Assembly: GCA_948470475.1 (NCBI GenBank)
Contig: OX419337.1
Span: 36,159,036-36,223,035, forward strand
Reading direction: 5' to 3'
DNA length: 64,000 nt
Origin: Galaxea fascicularis
Lineage: Eukaryota; Cnidaria; Anthozoa; Scleractinia; Euphylliidae
The position numbers were made by a program, and so were the translations under genes. The notes beneath the pieces were generated by a model, which was not told the origin of the DNA, ran no database searches, and saw only the letters and a list, made by a program, of their open reading frames with translations. Below are positions 38,101-50,100 of the stretch, piece after piece. Numbering within the stretch: position 1 is the first letter of the stretch; each line of letters begins with the position of its first letter.

Positions 38101-41100
38101 TAAAATTCCCAGACTTTTCACTGACGTTCAGGTAGAATTTAGAAATTCCTTGATTTTATGCAATTCCCTGACTTTTCCCTGACCTTGAAAGAAATTAAAT
38201 CAGTTTTTCCCGCATTTTTCCCTGACTGTGGCAACCCTGATAAGAGTGCTGGACAGGTATATCTAATCCAAGGTTGTGACAAGTTTCAAATCCCTACTCC
38301 CAAAAGATTTTTCCTTTAAAACTACCACAGCAGGAGCTAAACCCTTTAACTCACAGAAGTGATTAGAATGTAAATTCTCCTTATAACATCAATACATTGT
38401 CCAGCAGACAGGTGATGAGAATAGACAAGTTTATCAGCTAGAGGGTGTCATCTTGATATCACACATGTCCAATATACACGAACTGAGTCGGGTCGTCAAT
38501 TGCTGTTGACGACCCGTCTGACCGGAAGTCGGGTCGTGAAGTTTAAAATGGAAGTAAGTTTTACTACCGGAAGTCAAACGGCCTGGGGCAACTTCAAATA
38601 TCTCGACGGATCGTGACGATCCGATCAGGTCGTGACGACCCGTCATTTGAAAAGTCGACCCGACTATTCGAAATGTCAGGTGGTGAGAGACAAGAAAAAG
38701 CCTCGATGAACACTGGAGACCGTGAGAAGAATAGCGTTCAGAAATGATGACTGACTGGAATAGCGCTCCGAAATGTTGAATGCTTCGTTCTTCAAGCTAA
38801 AAGCATCCAAACTCGTTCTACAAGCGTGAGGCCACAAACACGCTGCGCCGATGTATATTCTTCGTTCTAAAAGCGCGAGGCCACAAACACGCAACACATA
38901 ATGTATATTCCTCGTTCTATGAGCGTGAGGTTACAAGCACGCTGCGCGCAATGTATATAAAAATATGCATTGTTCTATAAGCGCGAGGTTAACCCGCTAC
39001 GCACAGTGTTTATTCTTCGTTCTATAGCGTGAGGTCACAAACATGCTACGCACAATGTATATTCTACGTTTATAAAGCGCGAGGCCACAAACACGCTACA
39101 CACGGTGTATATTCCTCGTTCTACAAGCGTGAGGTTACAAACACGCAGCGCACGATGTATATATAAAAATATGCATTGATCTATAAGCGAGGCAAAAAAC
39201 CCCGCTACGGACAGTGTTTATTCCTCCTTCTATAGCGTGATGCCACGAACACGCTGCGCCAATGTATATAAAAATATGCATTGTTCTATAAGCGTGAGGT
39301 TAACCCGCTACGCACAGTGTTTATTCTTCGTTCTATAGCGTGAGGTCACAAACATGCTACGCACAATGTATATTCTACGTTTATAAAGCGCGAGGCCACA
39401 AACACGCTACGCACAGTGTTTATTCCTCGTTCTATAAGCTTGAGGTTACAAACACGCAGCGCACGATGTATATAAAAATATTCATTGATCTATAAGCGAG
39501 GCCACAAACCCCCTACGCACAGTGTTTATTCCTCGTTCTGTAGCAAGAGGTCACAAACACGCTACGCACAATGTATATCCTTCATTCTAAAAGCGCGAGG
39601 CCACAAACACGCTACACACAGTTTGTAACCGCCGGAGGCAAACACTCCTAATTCACCTTTTGGGCGCTAGATTTCACGTGTAGTGTCACGTGACTTATGA
39701 TGTAAACAAACCGCGAAAGTTCGGACATCCGTGGGCGAGCACGTACGAAAAGATATAGTGTACGAACAAAATGGTTACCACGAAGAGATGTGCTTACGGT
39801 ACTTGTAAAAATGATTCAAGATACCCAGCATCATGGGTAAGGAACCCAAAAGGCGATCCAGTAGAGTTCTTCCATTTTCCTGGCGCAAAAAGACAAAAGG
39901 AGCGAAGGGAAAGATGGATAAAGGCATGCCATCGCGGCGATTCATTCGTGTGCACGAAGGATAGTTACATTTGTAGCATTCATTTTGTCGGTGGAAATGG
40001 GCCAACGGACGAAGATCCCGATCCTATATCTGCTGTTGCTAGTAAAGAAAGGGTAAGTTATCTTTGTGTGCTTTTTATAAGAGTAATTGTCGTGAAAAAT
40101 AATTTCTTATACGGTGCGTAGGTGTCGCGCCTAAATCGTAAACGAAAGGCATCTTGTGAGCGAGAGGCAGACAAAAAGAAAAGCAGGAAGGTTCGCCTTG
40201 AACGATCCGTGGCTAAAACCCTGTTGACGCTTAATCGTCGCACGGGCAAAACAAAAGACGAACATGCAGCCGCTAGTGCTCTTTTAGACCTGGGCATCGA
40301 GCAAGTGGCAAGTCCTTCTGGAAAGCCTGATTATGAAGAAAGCATGCATGAAGTCGCCGATCGCGACGAGCTTACTGAACATGAATCGCCAGAGTCTCAT
40401 AATAATGATGTCCATACACAGACCGATGAAAAACTACTGAGAGAATGCAGCACGCAGGTCAGTACTGAAACAAAAAATATTTGCATTTTGGTATGCATGT
40501 TTTTACTGTCGGAGTAGTTATAGTTTACTGTCACAACATAACACATACTTTTACCTGAAATTAGACTTCAGGAACTGATGAGCTGATGAAAAATTTATTT
40601 ATGGAGAGAGTAATGGAACCAAAAAAAACCTACCACTACACAGGTACACGAAACAAAGTATTATACTTTAATAATTTTCGATTATATTCGTAAACAAGCT
40701 GATCATGTGTCACTGGGTTACAGCTCATGCATTTTGGTCTACACAAGCCTCATTTATATTTTTAACTGGCATATTACAGGTATGACAAGGGAATGTCTTG
40801 AGCTTATTTACAGTGTCATTGAAGAAAAAAGCAAACGCATGAACATGTGGAAGGGTTCACAGAAAACTAAGTCTGGAAAGATGGAGGACAAGTACTTGAA
40901 GGTTAGTTAACTCTCATAAGCTTACATCACTATCTCAACCCTGTGGTTGCATTGTAAGTCATATTGCTTTTTAACGAATTATTTTTTTTTTGTTTGAACA
41001 CCAGAAAAGGCAGGAGCTGGCCAAGTTGACAACCAAAGAACAATTCATCTTTACTCTAGTGCGGCTAAGAAGATATCCAAGTTTGGAAATGCTTTGTGAT

Positions 41101-44100
41101 ATATTTGGAATTAATACAGGAACAGGAAGCAACATATTTATAACATGGATCTTATTTCTAGAAAAGGAATTGAGTTTTCTTTTACCTTTCTCCACTAATG
41201 ATGAGATGTTGGGAGTACCTAAACCAAATTGCTTCAAAAAGAGTTCCTTAAATAATCTAAGGGCAATAATAGATTGTACAGAATTTTATGTTGAAAAACC
41301 TTGTAAGCCTTCCAGCCAAAGAGCCACCTACAGTCAGTACAAGTCCTCCAACACATTTAAGTTACTTATTTCAATGTCTCCTATTTTACATTTTAACTTT
41401 GTGTCAAAATTATACAGTGGAAGTATCAGTGACAAGGAGGTTGTAAATGCTAGTGGTTTCCTGGAGAAATTACAACCTGGTGATGCTGTGATGGCTGATA
41501 AGGGCTTTAACATACAGGATTTACTAGCGTTACATCAAACTTTACTTATCGCACCTCCCATGATGCGCAAAAATAATGTATCTGCACGAGCATCAACTGC
41601 TACAAGAAGAGTTGCAACTGCAAGGGTTCATATTGAGCGTATAATCAAGCGACTCAAAGCATTTAACTTTTTAACAGGAGTTATTCCACTCACATGTAAA
41701 CCGTACATTAGCTCTGTTGTCACTGTCTGTGCAGCACTAGTAAATTTGCAACCAGGGATAATACAGGTCGCAGCTATCGAAGATGCTGTGCCGAAGAGTG
41801 ATGGGCAACCAGCATAGATAAATCAGCTAGCTAATAATTTTATTTTATTTATTTACAAATAAAGCCTCTAAAAATGTTCTTGTCAATGTTCTTTTGGTTT
41901 CTGCCTCTTTTGGATCAAACCACTGATGCTCAGCATTGACATATCCATTCGGATTACTTTCATACTCCTTCAGCTCCTATAATTCAACATGAATATCATA
42001 AGTGTTATGAAACATGATCTCATTTTTTTTGGACAAATTATTTAATAATTGTTATTGAAAAAATACCCCACATATATACCTTCAAGAAATGGTCAATAAA
42101 CATGAACATGTGAAATCCACAGTTGTTGCTTCCTGTCATTTGTTGTGGCACCTGAAAAGTAAAAGAAGCATGAAGTGTGAGTTCATGCTAGCCAGTGATC
42201 AGGGAAATAGTTTGTCAGTATTAGCAATGACATGTTTGTATACCTTTAGCACATGATTTGCCCGTTGTCTTGTTTTGGAGGGTATTCCACTGCCTGCACT
42301 TAGATGTTCCAAGAAGCTAATAACGAAATCCAAACTTAGTAAAAGTGTACTACTACTGTTTGTAGAAAACTGAAAAGAAAATCAATACCTGTTGATATTG
42401 TAGATTTCTTCCTGCCTTATGCTAATGTCCCATGTCAATGAGTCCATTATCAGAAAGTGCCTGTAGGTACAGAAATTGGTTTTTCAAATTTTATTTCATT
42501 GAGTCTTTGATATATCAATGCTATTGTAGTATATCCTTACCATGGGGTTAAGACAACCAAGAGCCAATGTAAACTATAACAAGAAAATAAAATAAAAAAT
42601 TAGATAGGATATTTTTAACACCATGTTCCCTTTTCGCTATAACATATTGTAATGCTACTGACCTTCTGTTTATGGGAATGAACACATATTCACTGTTCAA
42701 CAGGGGTGCCCTAAAAAACTTCTCCGCCGATGTTAAACGAACCATTCTAAAATTAAAAATAATAGATCGATGACCTCAACTTAGTGAATTATGTGTATTA
42801 GAGTAATTTAGTTTTAGATAAGGTTTTAATTATATCAATTTATATAAATATGTACCTTGAGGTTGTTTGACCTACATCTTGCTCCCCACATAAAGTGGTA
42901 TAGAAAAAGGTGCTTACAATTGGATATGTACACTGTGGTAGTTGCCTGAAACCACAAATTATTAAAATAAATTAATCACTTTTTGGCTAAAATATATATT
43001 TGTGGGGGCAGAGAGTGTGTAGCACCAGTTCTAGCTCTCAGGAAAATGATTCATATACAGTGAAATATGTCATACTCACTTGAACAAAAACAATACTATT
43101 GTGTCAGTAATCATTTCTTTTGGTTTGACAGTTTCCACATCTGTTTTGTAGATTTGGAGGCCGGAAAGTTCAACACTGTCTGGAGGTATGGTAGAGGAAC
43201 TGTACTGTGAGTTGGACGTCAGATCTATAACTTCATGCACAGCACTACTGGTACTAGTACTGGTGTCTTGGACAGTACTGGTATCTGCTTGTGAGCTGGC
43301 CCCTTGAGGGTTACTTGTCTCATCAGAAGCACAGCTGGGCAGCTGAGATGAGCTGTTGGTCTGTTGTAAACAACTAGTATCTTGAGAAGAACATACCTTA
43401 GAGTGTAAAGAATCTGTAAAAGTAATAAAAAAGTTCTTCAGAATATGGCTATTTTATGCATTGTCTTTAAAAATGGTTTGATAAGGCTTTTCAATTTATT
43501 TAAAAAAAATAGAAGTCCATATTGTATATACCTGATAATACTGCCCCCAAAACTTCAGACACCATGTAAGGGAGAACCTGGCTGATCCAAAACCTCTCAA
43601 GTTTCTCACATACATCAAACATGAAGTTTGGGTTGTAGGGCACCTCAACAAAGAAGATTCCTTTTCTGGTCCAGACAACAAAGATGCACAGGTTCAGCCC
43701 ACTTACAAACATTTGAAGCTGGACTTGAAAGTAGTACTTTGAAGTAGGTTTCAAAGCAAACTCATCTCCATTTTTAGTACCACCAATTTCTGGTGTTAGG
43801 AAAGCTTCTTTGGGGGTTAGATCTTTATGTTTCCAGGGGGATTTATACTCCACAACTTTTAATGGACACCCATTGGAACACTGACATGTCTGAATATTAT
43901 CAACACTCGCACCAAGGAAAGGCTTTGACTCCGAAATTAAAAAGCCTTTTGAGACCAGTTCCAGTTTGTGGTGGGTGTGACTGGCAACACGCTGATAAGC
44001 CTTGCGAGCACTCTCTTCATGAAATAACCCCCACTCCCTGGCATTTTGTGGTTCCCTTTCCTGTTGTGCAGAAGGAATGTAAGGTGTCTTGGAAGATGCA

Positions 44101-47100
44101 ATTTCTTCTACCAACTTTGTGGCACTTTCACCATCATTTTTTTCTAGTGTCTGCTGCCTGGTGTAGACTCGCTTGCACTTGGAAGCAGTTATAAAGCCTG
44201 TCTTGTGCATATACCACTCCTCACATTGCCATTGCTTTAAGGTTGTGGTCTCCACATGCTCCCTTTCTGCATCACTGAAGGAAAGCAGCTTCAAAACTTC
44301 TTCAGATGAAACCTCTGGATGGTTTGTCAAGACCTCATGAAGTTTATTTTGCATGATGCCAGTCTTGTTTTCATTTATTGCAGCATGAAATTCATCACTC
44401 AGTGTGTCTGTCTCTGGGGTGCAATAAAGTTTTTTGAAAAGGGGCAAGATAACAGGTCTGTCAGTTTTTAATTGGCACATCTTCTCAGTAAATACTTTAA
44501 GATACTCTTCATCTGGAGAATTGGTGTCCTCAGGAGCACGAACATCTATATCAACACTCTGAGGAAACGCGTGTTTACGTTTTCGTTTGTTGTACGAAGG
44601 TTTTTTAGCTTTTTGGATTACAAGATTTTTGACTTCACACGGTCGAGTGTCGGCTTTTGGCTTTTTAACCCAAATGCATGGGGCACTGGTTAAACTATCT
44701 GAACCACGAGTGTTTAACAAGTCTTCTAGGGCGTACATAGCAGCAGAAATGTGCTTGCAACCCCCATCTCGACCACCTTTACACTTACATCTCGCCTGAA
44801 GAACACTGCCACGGTTTGCACCTCTTCCCTCAAGAATAAACCAGAGATCATAGAACTCCTTTCCTTCGTCCGTTTTCGTTTTCATAAATGGCCGCACTTT
44901 GGCAACATATACATGGACGCCTTCTTGATTCAACGGTGCAGTCAGTAAAGATTCCACATAACCATCGATGAATAAGCGATAATCTTCGAATGACTTGTAA
45001 GCGGCGAGTCCCTGCTTGTCGTATTCAGTGGAGTGGTAAATTAAATAGTTGAATATGTCGTACAACCCGAATGGCGGCGACGAGTTGAAGTCGTTTTCGG
45101 TCTTCAGGGAAAATGGATTGGGAATTAACATATCATGAATTATTAATTTATCTGCATCATTGGCTTGATCTTTTTCGAAGTTTGGATCCACGGGTAAAAC
45201 CATTCTTTCGACTGCGGCAGCGATTTCCACGAGCGAGGGTTTTAGATATCCGCTCACTGAAACTCCGCGTTCCTGCAAATATTTTTTAAGTTCTGCCACA
45301 CTCATTCCGTTGAAATTGGTTTTATTTTTTTTCTCTGACATTTTGAACATAGAACTATTTGAAAGCAGTGGGAAAATGTATATTAGTATGGGGAAATTCG
45401 AAATAAGAGCACGTAGAGAACTGTAATCTTTTCGTACGTGCTCGCCTACGGATGTCCGAACTTTCGCGGTTTGTTTACATCATAAGTCACGTGACACTAC
45501 ACGTGAAATCTAGCGCCCAAAAGGTGAATTCACGCAATTAATTAAAAAACACTTTCCACTATGTCGTGCTACAGCTACTGACGAGGCGAAGAAGGTTTTA
45601 AATTGTTGTGGCGCGTTTAGAGGAAGCTTAGTACGATTTTCTGGCAGACTACCGGCGACTGAAAGAACTGACAATTACGAGCAGTGCGTCTCGTTGAAGG
45701 TTCAAACGTGTAAAAACAGAAAATGACATTTGCCAAGTGTCGCTTACAAAATGCAAATTGCGGACCTAAATTCCCGCGTAAAACAGGCCCAGGGGAATAC
45801 TAACTGAGGCCACTAAAACAAATAAGGTGTTCGATCCAACACAGTGTTTATTCCTCGTTCTATAAGCGTGAGGTCACAAACACGCTACACCAATGTATAT
45901 TCTTCATTCTAAAAGCGCGAGGCCACAAACACGCAACACACAGTGTTTATTCCTCGTTCTATAAGCATGAGGTCACAAACACGCTACACCAATGTATATT
46001 CTTCGTTCTAAAAGCGCGAGGCCACAAACACGCAACACACAGTGTATATTCCTCGTTCTATAAGCGTGAGCTCACAAACACGCTAAGCACAAAGTAAATC
46101 CTTCGTTCTAAAAGTGCGAGGCCACAAACACGCTACACAGTTTTTATTCCTCGTTCTATAGCGTGAGGTCACAAACACGCTACGCCAATGTATATTCTTC
46201 GTTGTAAAAGCGCGAGGCCACAAACACGCTACACACAGTGTATATTCCTCGTTCTATAAGCGTGAGGTCACAAACACGCAGCGCACGATGCATATTCCAC
46301 GTTTTATAAGCGTGAGGTCACAAACACGCTGCGCGCACTGTTAATTCCTCGTTCTATAAGCGTGAAGTCCGAGAAAGCTGCGCACAATATATATTTTTGT
46401 TCTATTAGCGTGAGGCCACAAACTCTCTACACACTATATTCCTCGTTGTGTAAGCGTGAGGCCACTAACGCGCTCCGCACAATGTATATTCCTCGTTGTA
46501 TAAGTGGAGGCAACAAACACGCTACGCACAATGCATATCGCTCGTTCTATAACTGGGGGCCCAAACACGCTACGCACTATGTACAGTATGTATCTTCCTC
46601 GTTCTAAAAGCTTGGGGCCACAAACGCGCTACGCACAATGTATTGATTCCGCGTTCTATAAAAGTGGGGCCACAAACACGCTACACACATCCTCCGTTGG
46701 CTCGACATACCCGAATTTTTCAAAGACTCCCACCACCAGCATTTCCGAAAGTCGGGTCGACTTTTCAAATGCAACTCATCACAAACGGTACGATACAACC
46801 GACAACACTTTCCACGGTCTCGCGGCCTCCGGTGAACTCAACATACGCAACCACCTGACATTTCTAAAAGACGGGTCGACTTTTCAAATGACGGTTCGTC
46901 ACAAACTAGACGGGTCGGCACGACCCGTCAACATTTTCCTCGGTCTCGCGCCCAACGGTGTGCTCCACATACGCGATTTTTTCTAAGTCTCTCACCACCT
47001 GACATTTGTAAAAGACGGGTCGACATTTCAAATGACGGCTCGTCACAAACTAGACGGGTCGTCACGACCCGTCAACATTTTCCACGGTCTCGCGCCCAAC

Positions 47101-50100
47101 GGTGTGCTCCACATACGCGATTTTTTCTAAGTCTCTCACCACCTGACATTTCTAAAAGACGGGTCGACTTTTCAAATGACGGCTCGTCACAAACTAGACG
47201 GGTCGTCACGACCCGTCAACATTTTACACGGTCTCGCGCCCAACGGTGTGCTCCACATATGCGATTTTTTCTAAGTCTCTCACCACCTGACATTTCTAAA
47301 AGACGGGTCGACTTTTCAAATGACGGCTCGTCACAAACTAGACGGGTCGTCACGACCCGTCAACATTTTTCTCGGTCTCGCGCCCAACGGTGTGCTCCAC
47401 ATACGCGATTTTTTCTAAGTCTCTCACCACCTGACATTTCTAAAAGACGGGTCGACATTTCAAATGACGGCTCGTCACAAACTAGACGGGTCGTCACGAC
47501 CCGTCAACATTTTCCACGGTCTCGCGCCCAACGGTGTGCTCCACATACGCGATTTTTTCTAAGTCTCTCACCACCTGACATTTGTAAAAGACGGGTCGAC
47601 ATTTCAAATGACGGCTCGTCACAAACTAGACGGTTCGTCACGACCCGTCAACATTTTCCACGGTCTCGCGCCCAACGGTGTGCTCCACATATGCGATTTT
47701 TTCTAAGTCTCTCACCACCTTACATTTCTAAAAGACGGGTCGACATTTCAAATGACGGCTCGTCACAAACTAGACGGGTCGTCACAACCCGTCAACATTT
47801 TCCACGGTCTCGCGCCCAACGGTGTGCTCCACATATGCGATTTTTTCTAAGTCTCTCACCACCTGACATTCCTAAAAGACGGGTCGACTTTTCAAATGAC
47901 GGCTCGTCACAAACTAGACGGGTCGTCACGACCCGTCAACATTTTTCTCGGTCTCGCGCCCAACGGTGTGCTCCACATATGCGATTTTTTCTAAGTCTCT
48001 CACCACCTGACATTTCTAAAAGACGGGTCGACTTTTCAAATGACGGCTCGTCACAAACTAGACGGGTCGTCACGACCCGTCAACATTTTACACGGTCTCG
48101 CGCCCAACGGTGTGCTCCACATATGCGATTTTTTCTAAGTCTCTCACCACCTGACATTTCTAAAAGACGGGTCGACATTTCAAATGACGGCTCGTCACAA
48201 ACTAGACGGGTCGTCACGACCCGTCACCGTTTTACAAACGGTTCCTCCAACCTTCTTTCACATAGGAACTTCCTGTTACTTTACTTCCTCTCGGACCACG
48301 ACCTGACTTCCGCTTGACGGGTCGTCTACACCAAAAAGTCGACCCGACTTAGTTCGTGTGTATTGGACAACCCTCCTTGATATACCATCAAATTCTCTTA
48401 ACTACTGTACAAGGAAATATATAGCAGCTAGAAAGGAGAATTAATGTCATGCTGACATCCCTTGCACATCAGCTTCCTGTGAAGTGAACATTAATTTTAT
48501 TCCTCAGGTTATTTTGGATTGAGGCAATGTCATCATCTTCATCTCACCTGGGAGGTTTCTGGACCCAGCCAAAAGAATATATTTGCACGACTCCCAACAG
48601 ATATTGTCTGAAACAAAATATTTGACATTTTTGGGTTGAAAACACTGGCACTGAAAATTAATTCTAAAGATAATTGAAAAATAAAAAACAAGAGGCCACA
48701 GCTAGCCTGTATTCAGGCGAGTTGCTTTGAATGTTAAGTGCTAGTTTATTGTAATTCAATTTTGAGTAAATGTACATGCATGTCCATTAAGACACTTTTT
48801 GCTACAGTAAGTAAATTCTAAAAGTGGAACTCCAATGTTAATAATTACGCTACATGTATAATCCATCCTATTGATCAACTGCAAAAATTAATCATGGTAA
48901 AAGCAAAGACAGAAAAATAGAGAAAATGCATGCCTTGAATCATGCCCTTATGGCCTACAATGACCAAATCAAAATTGTTTCTGCAGACAATCTGAACATG
49001 CAACAAGATCTATGTGCACAATCATGTACTAACAGAGCTAAATCTTCCAGGCATGACACCAGTGCTCACTTCTGAACAATAGCTGTATTGATTCAAAAAA
49101 GTTAGTGAGTCATAGCTTCCAAATAATTCTTCAGCTGTGTACTAAAAATCTTACATGCAGTTTTAGCACACAGCTGGGGAATACTAATATTGACGCATCA
49201 GTCAGGTAGCCAAGGTAACAGAAACATGCACAGTGTACTTGCATATCTTTTGCAAAATAGTGCCGGACTTCACTATGTTTTGAAGTAGGAAGGGAAAGAC
49301 AACATGAGGTCAGGCATTCTAGCCCCTGCAGTAAAGTCAGCTTCCTGCTTTTCTATCAAAGAGTCAAGGAATATGATCTTAATGGTCTGTGACATCATGG
49401 TCGACATGATCAGCAATAATCTTTTTGGTCTGTGTCACAGTGCAGACATACACAATGTATGGAAACATTTGTCCCTAGCATCTGCGGCAGTCTGCGGCAC
49501 ACCAGAGAGTAGATCAAGATTCAACTCTTCCGATCAACCAGACTGTGTGTCATAGACTGCCACAGACGATGTCTGCGGCGTGATGTAGACTGATCCATGA
49601 CCATGTCACAGACTCACTGCAGCCTGTAAATATCAACCAGGCTTTACATTTCAAAATGTCCAGACTGAAAAAAATTCCTGGCCCAGCTGGCCCATCACAA
49701 AAGCCTTAAATAATGTGTACAGCTCAATATACCCTTTTCAACTTAAGAGTGCATTACTCAACACATAATAACAGATACATGTATACCAGGGTTTTTTCAG
49801 TAACATTTTGAAGTACTAGATTCAAATGTTAAACAAGCAGATGTCAGACTACTTCTACCAGAGTCTTACTAACTGAGTTTGAGGTCCGTACTGTAAGTTA
49901 CAGACCGAGTTTTTTTCCCATTCACTTATGCGTGCTGGCCAAAAATCAGTGGGAAAAAAGAGGATCTGTAACTTACATTACTGACCAAGAAAACGAGGTT
50001 AGTAAGATATTTATTACATCTCAGAGGTTCATTTGAAATTTAGCAGGCCATACAGCAGAATACGGCCTGCAAAATTGTCCAATCACAGCATGTGTACTAA

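Larger units (their letters stand above)
39650..45530. mobile_element. Intact two-gene DNA transposon (THAP/DDE transposase + YqaJ-Ulp1), ISL2EU-like
   Basis: Terminal inverted repeats of 105 bp at 39650-39754 and 45426-45530 differ at one position (GTGGGCG versus GTAGGCG). The tips read AATTCACCTTTTGGGCGC. Because AATT is palindromic, the target duplication may be AATT (4 bp, element starting CACC) or AT (2 bp, element starting TCACC). Inside are two convergent multi-exon genes: a THAP-DDE transposase (plus) and a SAP-SWIM-YqaJ-Ulp1 protein (minus), stops 27 bp apart. All exons join without frameshift or stop, and the ends are nearly identical, so insertion is probably recent. THAP-type DDE transposase with a YqaJ partner is what I recall for the ISL2EU (IS4EU) superfamily. 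The element sits within the outer satellite-bearing transposon. Confidence 0.92.
38460..48375. mobile_element. Outer TIR transposon carrying two satellites and a nested transposon
   Basis: Left end (38460 on) and right end (48375 back, minus strand) share TGTCCAATA, then ACACGAACT, then AGTCGGGTCG, then GACGACCCGTC, CGGAAGTC and GGTCGTG in the same order, an imperfect TIR of about 75 bp. An 8-bp direct repeat flanks it on both sides, and the flanks rejoin into one copy of a dispersed repeat known elsewhere in the window. Minus the nested element (39650-45530) it is about 4.0 kb. That remainder holds subterminal DNA, a 50-bp satellite (two blocks), a unique spacer (45531-45835) and a 144-bp satellite. 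No transposase of its own is visible, so it is non-autonomous. It occupies villin intron 3. An 8-bp duplication fits hAT or P; the first six terminal bases have drifted (CACACA versus GAGGGT), so the superfamily is open. Confidence 0.75.

Noticed and set aside
39771..41817. Host THAP-family gene rather than a transposase
   Set aside because: Complete DDE core, flanking 105-bp inverted repeats and a paired nuclease gene show it belongs to a mobile element.
43500..43531. Stop at 43500 as the true end of the nuclease protein
   Set aside because: A GTATAT donor at 43531 joins in frame to eight further exons that complete a recognisable Ulp1 domain; chance agreement of eight phases is unlikely.
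43793..44194. 133-codon plus-strand frame
   Set aside because: Antisense to the YqaJ nuclease exon.
38811..46690. CRISPR-like array from regular 50-bp repeats
   Set aside because: Units are contiguous without unique spacers, there are no cas genes, and the surrounding genes are animal; it is satellite DNA.
47259..48317. 352-residue repeat protein as a real gene
   Set aside because: The frame exists because the 144-bp unit is divisible by three; start codon and end lie arbitrarily in the satellite and terminal repeat.
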